From NCBI GenBank assembly GCA_029866215.1, contig JARWZU010000066.1:1-64000 (forward strand): a stretch of DNA of 64,000 bases. Direction: 5' to 3'. Positions 6,793-15,719 of this stretch are shown here, in pieces. How positions within the stretch are numbered: position 1 is the stretch's first letter; every line of letters starts with the position of its first letter. Origin of the DNA: Akkermansiaceae bacterium. GTDB lineage: Bacteria > Verrucomicrobiota > Verrucomicrobiia > Verrucomicrobiales > Akkermansiaceae. Below the pieces are notes generated by a model. That model saw nothing but the letters and a program-made list of their open reading frames with translations, did no database searches and was not told where the DNA came from. The translations under genes were made by a program, and so were the position numbers.

Positions 6793-8019
6793 ATGGCCAC
6801 TCCCGGCAACCGAAAGCCTAAACCCAGCAAGATTAAGGTGAAATCCGGTTTTTTAGAAAAACTGGTGGCAAGGTTGGATCGTGTGGTTCCCGGCGATGTC
6901 CAGCAGATCGTCACCCGCCTGATTCGCGAGAAGGGATTTCTCGAGAAAGTCTTCGAAGCCCTGCACGAGGGGGTCATCATCCTGGACCCGCAAGGGGTCA
7001 TCGGATTCCTCAACCACGCCGCTTGCCAGTTTTTCGGGCTCGATCCAGAACGCGCGACCGGCGAGTTCATTTCCTCCCAAATCCGCGGCCTCGACTGGAT
7101 GCATCTGGGCAAGCCCGGTCGGACGATCAGCCGTGACCTCGAGGTCTTCTACCCTGAAAACCGCTACCTCAACTTCTACCTCGCCCCGATCGATGGCACC
7201 GAGGGAGACCACGAACCCCTCGGCTACGTGATGCTCGTCCGAGACCTCACCAGCACGCGTGCCGAAGCCGAGGAGACCCTCGAGTCCGAACGGCTGAACT
7301 CCCTGACCCTCCTGGCCGCGGGAGTCGCCCATGAAATCGGCAATCCACTAAATTCGCTCGATATCCACCTCCAACTGCTTGGTCGCAAACTGCGCAAGCT
7401 ATCCCCCACCGAGCGTGAGCCCCTCGAGGAAAACCTCGCCACCGCCCGAGAGGAAATCCAGCGCCTCGATTTGATTCTCAAGCAGTTTCTCAATGCCGTC
7501 CGCCCCACCGCGCCCCATCGCGAACGCAAGGACATCCACGCCATCCTCCACGAAACTCTCCGGCTGCTGGAACCGGAACTCGAGGCGCGCAAGGTCGCCA
7601 TCGAGCTCGACCTCGCCAGCTCCCTCCCGCCCGCCTTCATCGACCCCCTTCAATTTCAACAAGTGTTCTACAACCTGATCCGCAATGCGTTCCAAGCGAT
7701 CCCATCCGATCAAGGCCTCGTCACGATCCGCACCCGCGTAAACGACTTCGAGTACATCATTTCCATCGAAGACAACGGGACTGGTATTTCTCCCGAACAC
7801 ATGGGAGCACTCTTCGAGCCCTACCGCACCACCAAACCCTCGGGCTCCGGACTGGGACTTCTCATCGTCAGACGCATCATCCGCGAACACGGCGGCGCCA
7901 TCGCCATCGAAAGCGAGGCCAACCAAGGCACTCGGGTGGTCATCCATTTCCCGCACACGGAACGCCCCGTCCGCCTACTGAGCGCCCCCGAGCCGGCCCC
8001 TGTCATCGATGTGATCTAA
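6793..8019 (+). CDS. PAS-domain sensor histidine kinase (NtrB/AtoS-like)
   Basis: A 408-residue soluble kinase with no membrane segment. A PAS domain spans about 50-150 (ALHEGVIILDPQGVIGFLN). The HisKA motif AHEIGNPLNS places the phospho-acceptor at His180. The HATPase part has the N box YNLIRNAFQAI (Asn around 298), G1 DNGTGIS (327-333) and G2 GSGLGLLIVRRI. The domain order and H-box type match the NtrB/AtoS group that phosphorylates sigma-54 regulators. The next gene, 26 bases downstream, encodes exactly such a regulator, so the two form a two-component system. The sensed signal is cytoplasmic and unknown. Confidence 0.9.
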   Translation: MATPGNRKPKPSKIKVKSGFLEKLVARLDRVVPGDVQQIVTRLIREKGFLEKVFEALHEGVIILDPQGVIGFLNHAACQFFGLDPERATGEFISSQIRGLDWMHLGKPGRTISRDLEVFYPENRYLNFYLAPIDGTEGDHEPLGYVMLVRDLTSTRAEAEETLESERLNSLTLLAAGVAHEIGNPLNSLDIHLQLLGRKLRKLSPTEREPLEENLATAREEIQRLDLILKQFLNAVRPTAPHRERKDIHAILHETLRLLEPELEARKVAIELDLASSLPPAFIDPLQFQQVFYNLIRNAFQAIPSDQGLVTIRTRVNDFEYIISIEDNGTGISPEHMGALFEPYRTTKPSGSGLGLLIVRRIIREHGGAIAIESEANQGTRVVIHFPHTERPVRLLSAPEPAPVIDVI

Positions 8020-8045
8020 TCGACCTTAGCCTCAAAATCCCACCC

Positions 8046-9413
8046 ATGCTGCCGACCCTGCTAATCGTTGAAGATGAACGCGCAACCCGCGAGGGCCTGC
8101 GCAGCGCCTTGGAAGAAGATTTCGATGTCTACACGGCGTCAGGTACCAGCGAGGCCCTGACCATTCTCAAATCCGAGCCAATTCAACTCCTGCTCACCGA
8201 CCTCCGACTTGGCGGGGATTCGGGAATGGATTTATTAGATCACGCTTTGGCAATGCCGCAGCCACCCGTCGCGATCATGATGACGGCTTACGGTTCGGTG
8301 GACACCGCCGTCGAAGCAATGCGCCGAGGGGCTTGGCATTTCGTCACGAAGCCCTTGAATCTGGACGAGGTCGAAATGCAGCTCAAACGGGCGCTCCGCA
8401 GCCAGGTGCTGGAAACCGAAAACCAGCAACTGGTTCAGCAAGTCAAGAAATCCCACAAACTTGACCGCCTGATCGGGAAATCCGCCGCCATCGAACGCGT
8501 CACCGAGCTCGTGCAGCAGGTCGCGCCGACTCGGGCCACCGTCCTCATCGAGGGCGAATCCGGTACCGGTAAAGAAGTGGTTGCTCATACGCTACACCAC
8601 CTGTCTGGCCGCCCCACCGCAAAAATGGTGATCGTCAATTGCGCGGCTCTTTCACCACAACTTCTTGAAAGCGAGCTTTTTGGACACGAAAAAGGCGCCT
8701 TCACCGGCGCCTCCCAACGTCGAATCGGCCGATTTGAACAGGCCGACGGCGGAACTCTTTTTCTCGACGAGATCGGCGAGATCGACGCCGCAACTCAGGT
8801 CAAACTCCTCCGCGTGCTCTCGGAGCGTAGCCTCGAACGCGTCGGGTCAAACTCACCGATCAAAGTCGATGTGCGGGTCATCGCCGCCACGAACAAAAGC
8901 CTGAAAGAACTCGTTTCACGCGGCAGCTTTCGCGAAGACCTCTATTTCCGACTCAATGGGGTCAAAATAGAAATGCCCCCGCTTCGTGACCGAAGGGAGG
9001 ACATCGTCTTGCTCGCAGGGAGCTTTCTCACCGAATTCGCCAAGGAAAATGACCGACCGGTGAAGCCCCTGAGCGATTCCGCCATGCAATCGCTACTCGC
9101 CTACCCGTGGCCCGGCAATGTCCGAGAACTCCGCACTGCCATCGAACACGGCGTCGTGATGAGCAACAGCACCACCATCGAAGCCCTGCATCTTCCCCAG
9201 TTCCTCCAATCGCCAGAGCAATCCCCAACGCATACGGCAACGCCTCCCAAAAACACCCTTGCCGCTGCTTCAGAATTCAATTTGAATGCGCTTGAGTCCA
9301 AAACGATCCGCGCCGCGCTCGCACTCGCCCGAGGCAACCGCACGCATGCCTCGGAACTTCTTGGGCTAAGCCGAAGAACGCTCCAGCGCAAATTAAAGGA
9401 TCTGGGGATCTGA
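8046..9413 (+). CDS. NtrC-family sigma-54-dependent response regulator
   Basis: A 455-residue regulator with three domains. The receiver (1-120) has the acidic pocket E9/D10, phospho-acceptor Asp52 (LLTDLRL) and Lys102. The AAA+ domain has Walker A GESGTGKE (about 169-176), the sigma-54 contact loop GAFTGA (217-222) and Walker [12 protein letters not shown]. The C-terminal Fis-type helix-turn-helix is [19 protein letters not shown]. It should activate sigma-54 promoters when phosphorylated by the kinase upstream. I could not find a convincing -24/-12 promoter in the nearby intergenic regions, so its targets are unknown. Confidence 0.93.
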   Translation: MLPTLLIVEDERATREGLRSALEEDFDVYTASGTSEALTILKSEPIQLLLTDLRLGGDSGMDLLDHALAMPQPPVAIMMTAYGSVDTAVEAMRRGAWHFVTKPLNLDEVEMQLKRALRSQVLETENQQLVQQVKKSHKLDRLIGKSAAIERVTELVQQVAPTRATVLIEGESGTGKEVVAHTLHHLSGRPTAKMVIVNCAALSPQLLESELFGHEKGAFTGASQRRIGRFEQADGGTLFLDEIGEIDAATQVKLLRVLSERSLERVGSNSPIKVDVRVIAATNKSLKELVSRGSFREDLYFRLNGVKIEMPPLRDRREDIVLLAGSFLTEFAKENDRPVKPLSDSAMQSLLAYPWPGNVRELRTAIEHGVVMSNSTTIEALHLPQFLQSPEQSPTHTATPPKNTLAAASEFNLNALESKTIRAALALARGNRTHASELLGLSRRTLQRKLKDLGI

Positions 9414-9444
9414 CCAAATCAACGAATTTCACTCCATTCTCACC

Positions 9445-11256
9445 ATGACACCCTCCTCGCAGCTCGACGCTGGCATGATCGTCCGCCGTAGCTTGTTTTT
9501 CTCAGTATTGATCATCCTTACCCTCGGAAATCTTTTCGTTTTATTCAAGGGACTCGATTCGCCTCAGGCAATGGATCAGGCGCAAATCTCACGCGAAATC
9601 GCCCGAGGCAATGGCTTCACCACGAAAATGGTCCGTCCGGTCGCCTACGACCAAGCGCAGCGGTCACAAAACCGCGCGGTTCCTTTCAAGGGATTCGAAG
9701 ACACCTATCACTCTCCCCTTAATCCCCTCCTGAATGCCGCGGTCCTGAAACTCATCGGTGCCGATAAGCCAGATTCATGGCAAATGAAGGACAACGAGAT
9801 GGTATTCCCGCTCGACCGTGTGATCGCCGCGGTTTCCACCCTGTTCTTCCTCATGGCCATCGGCGTGAATTACCTGCTGATTTCCCGAATCTTCGACGCC
9901 AAAATCGCGGGGGTCTGCGCGGTCCTCATGCTGTTTTGCCAGACATTCTGGACGTACTCACTGAGCGGCTTGCCACAAATGCTGATGCTACTGCTTTTTT
10001 CGTGTGGCACTTATTTCGCCTACCGCGCCGTGGAAGCTGCAACCACCGGCCGCCTCGCCGCTGCTCCCGCAATCATCGCTGGCATCTTCTTCACACTGCT
10101 CGCTCTCACCCATTGGCTCACGGTTTGGATCGCGCTCGGCTACATCATCTATGCCGCCATCGCCTTCCGCCCGCGCGGAATCATTGGAATTTCAGTCCTT
10201 GCCCTCATTTTACTGGCCGGCATCGGGCCGATGATTCGCAACAATAACATCACGGGATCGCCCCTCGGAACAGCATTCCTCACCATCTACAACGGCCTTG
10301 GCAATGGCGGCGAAAATGCAGTGATGCGCAACGGTGACCTCGAGACACAGCCGCTTGTCCTCGATGGCCTGCTCTCCAAGATCATCAAAAGCGCCTTGGT
10401 TCAATCCAATGACATCATCCCATTCCTCGGAGGGATCGTCGTCGCACCTCTTTTTTTCATCGCCCTTCTCCACCCGTTCAAACGTACTTCGATTGCAAAC
10501 TTTCGATGGGCAATTCTGCTCATGTGGGTGGGCGCGGCCTTCGGCATGGCAATCTTCGGGATCTCAAAAAACGAGCTCGATGCTAACCAACTCCACCTGC
10601 TGTTTGCGCCGATCATGACGGCTTATGGAGTCGCATTGATCTCGATCCTCTGGAGCCGCCTTGATTTCGTCGCCTCAACCCCATTTTTGCGAAACATGCA
10701 CTTCTACTTTATCATCCCGATCTGCTCCCTGCCCTTGCTGCTAAGCCTGCCCCTCAGCGTTCGCATCGGCCTAGCACTCCGAGATCGTGGCGGCGTCCCA
10801 CACTGGCCGCCCTATTACGCACCGGCGCTGAATAACCTGAAAAAAGGGTTGAAGGGCTACACCACCTCAAAACAAGTGGTCTTCTCCGACCAACCATGGG
10901 CTGTCGCCTGGTACGCCGACAGAATCAGCGTCTGGCTGCCACCGACCTATGCGGAATTCGAAAAACTTGAAACCATCTCCAATGACCTACAAACCCCAGT
11001 GGCAGGCGTGACCATTTCACCCTCATCTCATGGTTCGGGCCCTCTATCAGAAGTTGCCAGCCAATACAGGGACTTCACGATGATGGTTCTCGAGGGAAAG
11101 ACGCTTTATCCCGCAAACGTGACACTCATCGACCGAGATCAAAGAATCCAAGGGGTTGCCAAGCGCTACCCTTACCGAATCCCACTGGTCGGCCCGGACA
11201 TGATTTTCTACAGCAACCGCCAAACTCGCGTATCCGAGACCGATGAACTTCAATGA
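9445..11256 (+). CDS. GT-C type membrane glycosyltransferase (ArnT/PMT-like)
   Basis: A 603-residue protein with about ten hydrophobic segments. The first is at about 15-35 (SLFFSVLIILTLGNLFVLF), followed by a periplasmic loop with DQAQISREIARGNGF, which resembles the acidic catalytic loop of GT-C enzymes such as ArnT and PMT. SPLNPLLNAAVLKLIG fits the second conserved loop segment. The C-terminal ~150 residues are soluble and probably periplasmic. Such enzymes move a sugar from a polyprenyl-phosphate donor to lipid, protein or glycan. The next gene, xseB, overlaps its stop by four bases (ATGA), so they are translationally coupled. The acceptor is unknown. Confidence 0.65.
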   Translation: MTPSSQLDAGMIVRRSLFFSVLIILTLGNLFVLFKGLDSPQAMDQAQISREIARGNGFTTKMVRPVAYDQAQRSQNRAVPFKGFEDTYHSPLNPLLNAAVLKLIGADKPDSWQMKDNEMVFPLDRVIAAVSTLFFLMAIGVNYLLISRIFDAKIAGVCAVLMLFCQTFWTYSLSGLPQMLMLLLFSCGTYFAYRAVEAATTGRLAAAPAIIAGIFFTLLALTHWLTVWIALGYIIYAAIAFRPRGIIGISVLALILLAGIGPMIRNNNITGSPLGTAFLTIYNGLGNGGENAVMRNGDLETQPLVLDGLLSKIIKSALVQSNDIIPFLGGIVVAPLFFIALLHPFKRTSIANFRWAILLMWVGAAFGMAIFGISKNELDANQLHLLFAPIMTAYGVALISILWSRLDFVASTPFLRNMHFYFIIPICSLPLLLSLPLSVRIGLALRDRGGVPHWPPYYAPALNNLKKGLKGYTTSKQVVFSDQPWAVAWYADRISVWLPPTYAEFEKLETISNDLQTPVAGVTISPSSHGSGPLSEVASQYRDFTMMVLEGKTLYPANVTLIDRDQRIQGVAKRYPYRIPLVGPDMIFYSNRQTRVSETDELQ

Positions 11257-11597
11257 GCATGGCGCGCCGAAAATCAAACACGACCGATGGTGAGTCGCCC
11301 CAGCCCACTTTTGAAGAAGCCCTCGCCGGTCTTGAAAAAATCGTCGAGACGATGGAGCACGAACACCTCGCACTCGAAGAACTCGTTAGCCATTACGAAA
11401 AAGGCTCAGAACTCCTTGGCCGCTGTGAATCCATGATCAAAGGTGCTCGCAATCGCATCGACCTTATTACACTCCAAAGCCAAAACGACAATTTGCTGGA
11501 TACCGACCCGCAAAATATGGATGATGCAGGGAATTCCCTCATCACAAATTCACGGGACGATTCCGACGACCAAGATAATGAGATCCGACTCTTCTAG
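11253..11597 (+). CDS. xseB: Exodeoxyribonuclease VII small subunit
   Basis: The 114-residue product carries the XseB signature at about 15-70 (FEEALAGLEKIVETME, LALEELVSHYEKGSELL, CESMIKGARNRI), a two-helix coiled coil that binds the large subunit XseA. Usual length is about 75-85 residues; here an acidic C-terminal tail (DDAGNSL, RDDSDDQDNEIRLF) is added. The start ATG overlaps the upstream stop as ATGA, and the end overlaps dxs by 20 bases. An xseB-dxs neighbourhood is well known in bacteria, usually with ispA between; ispA is absent here. Confidence 0.88.
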   Translation: MSMARRKSNTTDGESPQPTFEEALAGLEKIVETMEHEHLALEELVSHYEKGSELLGRCESMIKGARNRIDLITLQSQNDNLLDTDPQNMDDAGNSLITNSRDDSDDQDNEIRLF

Positions 11598-13470
11598 CCT
11601 ACCCACCGTCGGCCCACTCCTCTCAACGATCCTCTCACCCAGCGATGTCAAACGACTCGCCGATGACGATTTGACCGCTCTAGCAGCAGAGATCCGGCAT
11701 ACCCTAATTGACTCACTTTCAAGAACCGGTGGCCACCTCGGCCCCAACCTCGGAGTGGTGGAATTGTCCATCGCAATGCACCGAGTCTTCTCAACACCAA
11801 AGGATAAGTTTGTGTTCGATGTCTCCCACCAAGGATATGTCCACAAAATGCTTACAGGCCGCGCCAAACAGATCCACACCATCCGCACCTACAAAGGCCT
11901 CAACGGATTCCTGCTCCGCAGCGAGTCAGAGCATGACGCCTACGGCGCAGGCCACGCTGGCACCGCTCTCTCAGCCGCCCTTGGGATGGCCGCAGCCCGC
12001 GACCTCTCTGGCAATGACCACCACATCGTTGCCGTCGCCGGCGATGCCGCATTCACCTGTGGACCGACGCTCGAGGCACTCAACAACATCGCAGAAACCA
12101 CCAAAAAATTCATCGTGGTTCTGAACGATAACGAATGGTCGATCGATAAAAACGTCGGAGCCATCGCCCGTTATTTCAATGCCCTCCAGACGCACTCGGC
12201 CTACGCAACCGTCAGACGCCAAGCCGCAGAGTTCGTCGAAAAAATCGCTGGAAAGGCAGCACGCACCCTCGCTCACAAGGTTGAGGAAGGTGCAAAAAAT
12301 CTATTTTTCCAAAACGTCCTTTTTGAAAAATTCGGACTGCGCTACTTTGGCCCGATCGATGGTCACGACCTACCGCTGCTCGTCCGCACCTTCGAACACC
12401 TCAAAACACTGCACGAACCCGTAGTCCTACACATCATCACCGAAAAAGGCCGCGGCTACCAACCCGCACTCGACAATCCGGGGAAATTCCATGGACTCGG
12501 GACTTATAAAATTGAGGATGGCTCAACCGACTCAACCCTCACTCCAACCTGCTCGGAGATTTTCGGCAGAACCATCACCGATCTCGCAAAAAAGAACCCG
12601 AAGATTGTTGCCATCACCGCAGCAATGCCCGGCGGAACCAAGTTGGAAATCTTCAAAAACGAACTCCCTGACCGCTACTTCGACGTCGGAATCGCTGAAG
12701 AACACGCCGCACTCTTCGCCTGTGGTCTCGCAACCGACGGGTTCAAGCCGTTTCTTGCAATCTACTCGACCTTCATGCAGCGCGCATATGACATGATCAT
12801 CCACGACATGGCCCTGCAAGGACTGCCCGTCCGCCTCTGCATGGACCGAGGAGGTCTATCCGGAGATGACGGCCCAACCCATCACGGCCTGTTCGACATC
12901 GGCTACCTCCGCCATGTACCCGGCATCATTCACATGCAGCCAAAAGATGAAGATGAGTTTGTCGACATGCTCTACACCATGGCGCAATACGATGACGGCC
13001 CATCCGCCATCCGCTTCCCACGAGGCACCATCAAAGGAACCCCAATTAAAGACAACCCACAGCTCCTCGAAATCGGCAAAGCAGAGGTGATCTCCGATGG
13101 CACAGACGTAGCTCTAATAGGCCTCGGCACCCTGTTCGAAATGGCCGAGCGCACTAAAGAAATCCTAGAACAAAAAGGTCTATCGGTCGCGCTCATCAAT
13201 CCTCGCTTCATCAAACCTCTTGATGCTAAGGTTTTGGAGAAATACGCATCCCAATGCAAGGTCGTTTGCACCTTCGAGGATCACGTGATTATGAATGGAT
13301 TCGGCGCCTCAGTCATTGAACACCTGCACACCGCCGGCATTCATACACCCGTCGAACGCATCGGCTGGCCAGACCAATTCATCGAACATGGGAAACCAGA
13401 AGTCCTCAGGGAGCTTCATGGCATCAGCCCTGAACATGCGGCCGCCAAGATCCTCGCTCACTTTCAATGA
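11578..13470 (+). CDS. dxs: 1-deoxy-D-xylulose-5-phosphate synthase
   Basis: A 630-residue protein from ATG 11578 (MRSDSSSLPTVG), chosen because homology to Dxs begins about 20 residues later (ILSPSDVKRLADDDL). It condenses pyruvate and glyceraldehyde-3-phosphate to DXP, the entry to the MEP isoprenoid pathway, using thiamine diphosphate. Conserved parts are GGHLGPNLGVVEL, DVSHQGYVHKMLTGR, NDNEWSI, GIAEEHAALFA (catalytic Glu) and THHGLFDIGYLRH. The ThDP motif reads GDAAFTCGPTLEALNN, with Ala where most Dxs have GDG, so it belongs to a divergent Dxs subgroup. It overlaps xseB by 20 bases. Confidence 0.92.
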   Translation: MRSDSSSLPTVGPLLSTILSPSDVKRLADDDLTALAAEIRHTLIDSLSRTGGHLGPNLGVVELSIAMHRVFSTPKDKFVFDVSHQGYVHKMLTGRAKQIHTIRTYKGLNGFLLRSESEHDAYGAGHAGTALSAALGMAAARDLSGNDHHIVAVAGDAAFTCGPTLEALNNIAETTKKFIVVLNDNEWSIDKNVGAIARYFNALQTHSAYATVRRQAAEFVEKIAGKAARTLAHKVEEGAKNLFFQNVLFEKFGLRYFGPIDGHDLPLLVRTFEHLKTLHEPVVLHIITEKGRGYQPALDNPGKFHGLGTYKIEDGSTDSTLTPTCSEIFGRTITDLAKKNPKIVAITAAMPGGTKLEIFKNELPDRYFDVGIAEEHAALFACGLATDGFKPFLAIYSTFMQRAYDMIIHDMALQGLPVRLCMDRGGLSGDDGPTHHGLFDIGYLRHVPGIIHMQPKDEDEFVDMLYTMAQYDDGPSAIRFPRGTIKGTPIKDNPQLLEIGKAEVISDGTDVALIGLGTLFEMAERTKEILEQKGLSVALINPRFIKPLDAKVLEKYASQCKVVCTFEDHVIMNGFGASVIEHLHTAGIHTPVERIGWPDQFIEHGKPEVLRELHGISPEHAAAKILAHFQ

Positions 13471-13497
13471 TCGCTGAGAATCACGCTAGCAAAGCGC

Positions 13498-14091
13498 ATG
13501 CAAATTAAATCAGCGAAATTCACCCTCAGTGCCCACCAGCTCAGCGCAGCACCCACATGGCACCTCCCCGAATTCGCTTTCATCGGACGCTCGAACGTCG
13601 GCAAAAGCTCGATGATCAATATGCTATCCAACAAGGTTCACCTTGCCAAGGTATCCGCCACGCCCGGAAAAACTAGGCTCCTTAACTTTTTCGTCATGAA
13701 CGAAACATGGAGTCTCGTCGACCTCCCGGGCTACGGATACGCCAAAGTTGCCAAAAGTGAAAAAATCGATTTCACCGAAACGGTCGGCGACTACATCGAG
13801 CAGCGCGAAAACCTCAAACATGTCTTCGTCTTGATCGACTCGCGCTTGACACCACAACGCATCGACATCGACTTCACCGCCTGGATCGCAACCTGCTCCG
13901 TACCATTCTCCTTGGTTTTCACCAAAGCTGACAAGCAATCTCCCGCAAAGACACGTATCACGATCGATACCTTCCTCGCAGCCATGACCGCAGATTTAGC
14001 AACTGCCTCAAACGTGCTTACCAGTTCATCCAAAACCGGAACTGGACGAATCGACGTCCTAAAAGTCATCGAACATCACCTCATCCCTTAG
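13498..14091 (+). CDS. engB: Ribosome-biogenesis GTP-binding protein EngB/YsxC
   Basis: A 197-residue TRAFAC GTPase. G1 is GRSNVGKSS (about residues 30-38), G3 DLPGYGYAK, G4 TKAD and G5 SSKTG. Length and motifs match EngB (YihA/YsxC), which assists assembly of the large ribosomal subunit. It follows dxs by 27 bases on the same strand and ends 11 bases before the convergent Wza-like gene. That gap shows no obvious terminator. Confidence 0.94.
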   Translation: MQIKSAKFTLSAHQLSAAPTWHLPEFAFIGRSNVGKSSMINMLSNKVHLAKVSATPGKTRLLNFFVMNETWSLVDLPGYGYAKVAKSEKIDFTETVGDYIEQRENLKHVFVLIDSRLTPQRIDIDFTAWIATCSVPFSLVFTKADKQSPAKTRITIDTFLAAMTADLATASNVLTSSSKTGTGRIDVLKVIEHHLIP

Positions 14092-14102
14092 GCCCCTTCA
14101 GA

Positions 14103-14768
14103 TCACCAAACGCTCTGCCTAACGTAAATCACGTCATATACCCGAAGATAAAACGGCTGACTCTCCCCACCATTGAGCACATCATTTAGGTTAAGTGGGT
14201 AGCGCTCCATCTGATTCGCCTGATTCCTGACAACTATCACCTGCCGCGGATTCGCAAGTTTAGAAAATCCACCACATTCCATCACCGCCTCAAGAGCAGT
14301 CATCGGACGATCCAATGGGATTTTACCAGGTCGTAGAACCTCCCCAGACACGTAGACACCCGCTGCCGCATTTTCGACCGATACCACTACAGTTGGGTCT
14401 TGAAAATGTGGCTGATAGCGCGCGGTCAACTCTGACTGAAAACCCGAGATGCTTTTCCCGACGGCACGAACGTCGCCAATCGTCGGCAAACTCAGATTTC
14501 CATTGACCTGAATCTTCTGCTTCAAATTCAAATCGGGAGCACCCGAAAACGATACCTTGACCTCATCTCCTGCCGCGAGATTTGCATTCGGAATGGACAT
14601 GGACGCCTCCCTTGGTAAGGGCGGGGAAGAGCTCATCCCACCACATCCGGAGAGAAACAGACTCATGCAAGCATAGATTGGCATGATATAATTTATTGTA
14701 CCAAGCATATTGTCACAGCTTCCACATTCCAACTTATTGGAACATAATTTTTTTGCGAGTTTCTTCAT
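14103..14768 (-). CDS. Wza-like polysaccharide export lipoprotein
   Basis: A 221-residue protein. After a basic N-terminus and a hydrophobic stretch, a lipobox (MSLFLSGC) gives a lipidated Cys at about residue 42. The translational start could instead be the in-frame ATG at 14708 (MLGTINYIMPIY). The polysaccharide-export domain follows (AAGDEVKVSFSGAPDL, QKIQVNGNLSLPTIGDV, then the SLBB-like GVYVSGEVLRPGKIPL and LTALEAV-type MTALEAVMECGGFSK). Such proteins form or line the outer-membrane channel for capsule or EPS. It is shorter than E. coli Wza (about 380) and has one SLBB-like repeat. It is the last gene of the cluster, far from the Wzc-like gene. Confidence 0.85.
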   Translation of the reverse strand: MKKLAKKLCSNKLECGSCDNMLGTINYIMPIYACMSLFLSGCGGMSSSPPLPREASMSIPNANLAAGDEVKVSFSGAPDLNLKQKIQVNGNLSLPTIGDVRAVGKSISGFQSELTARYQPHFQDPTVVVSVENAAAGVYVSGEVLRPGKIPLDRPMTALEAVMECGGFSKLANPRQVIVVRNQANQMERYPLNLNDVLNGGESQPFYLRVYDVIYVRQSVW

Positions 14769-14779
14769 TTATAATTTTT

Positions 14780-15718
14780 TTATTTAATATGATTTTTCTT
14801 CAACGAACGAAAATAATAATTCCTCGGCAAGTTCGATTCAACCGCAAGCCTTTTTAGCCTCGCGATCTGAACCCGATAGCTCATCTCCCATTCTGAGCAA
14901 CCTTCAATAGGCCCTCTAAACATCATCATCAACCGCTGACGAAATCGTAACTTTATCGAAACCACGACCGCTCGAATCCTTGGAAAAACGACTGGTGCAT
15001 GCTCCCAGTGGTACATGATGTACGCAGAGGTCTCCCCAAACCGATTAGCAGCTAACAACCAGTCCGCACGCAACAGTCTCACGACATCTGGGTAGTGAAC
15101 CACAAATGTATCACCCACAGGAGAAATGAGTAGCCCAGCCTCCTCGATCTGCATTCCCAACAATGTCTCCTCACCGAATCCGGATGCGCCAGGCCCTAAG
15201 GCTTCATCAAAACCCCCGATCACTTCAAACACAGAGCTGTGAACACCCATACTCGCCCCAACAAGGGCAGTCTTACCGTCAGCCGGATCGAGGACCTCCG
15301 CCAACCAAGTCCGATGCATCAACCCAAACCATGATCTCACAAGATGAGGAGCCAGCTTGATACGACCTGCCACAGCCGCACAACGCCCTTCAAACAGCGG
15401 CTCCGCCATCCGCTCAAGCCATGACTCAGCAGGCTCAACGTCGTCATCGGTAAACAATAGTACCCGCCCCCTCGCCTTGGCTACGGCAGCGTTCAATGCA
15501 CGACTCTTTCCTGGCAGTGGCACATGCAAGTATTGAATACGAATCCGATCAAGCTTCGTCACCCGCACAACTTCCGCAGCACCTCCAAACGCATCGTTGT
15601 CAGCCAAGATCATCTCGACCTCCCACTCCCCTGGAACCCTCACCAACGCAAACGCTCGCAAAGTCTCTCGCAGCCTCTCCAACCGCCCGCGTGTACAAAT
15701 GATGACAGAACAATCCAT
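14780..15718 (-). CDS. Family 2 glycosyltransferase
   Basis: From ATG 15718 the protein has 312 residues and begins MDCSVIICTRGRLERL, the classical GT-A fold start. An upstream in-frame start would add 64 residues that do not match the family and would overlap the previous gene. Donor-site features are ILADNDAFGG and the DXD motif FTDDDVEP; LVGASMGVHSSVFEVIGGFDE and GFGEETLLGMQIEEAG form the acceptor side. The single-base gap to the upstream glycosyltransferase gene implies co-translation. The transferred sugar cannot be told. Confidence 0.85.
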   Translation of the reverse strand: MDCSVIICTRGRLERLRETLRAFALVRVPGEWEVEMILADNDAFGGAAEVVRVTKLDRIRIQYLHVPLPGKSRALNAAVAKARGRVLLFTDDDVEPAESWLERMAEPLFEGRCAAVAGRIKLAPHLVRSWFGLMHRTWLAEVLDPADGKTALVGASMGVHSSVFEVIGGFDEALGPGASGFGEETLLGMQIEEAGLLISPVGDTFVVHYPDVVRLLRADWLLAANRFGETSAYIMYHWEHAPVVFPRIRAVVVSIKLRFRQRLMMMFRGPIEGCSEWEMSYRVQIARLKRLAVESNLPRNYYFRSLKKNHIK

Positions 15719-15719
15719 A

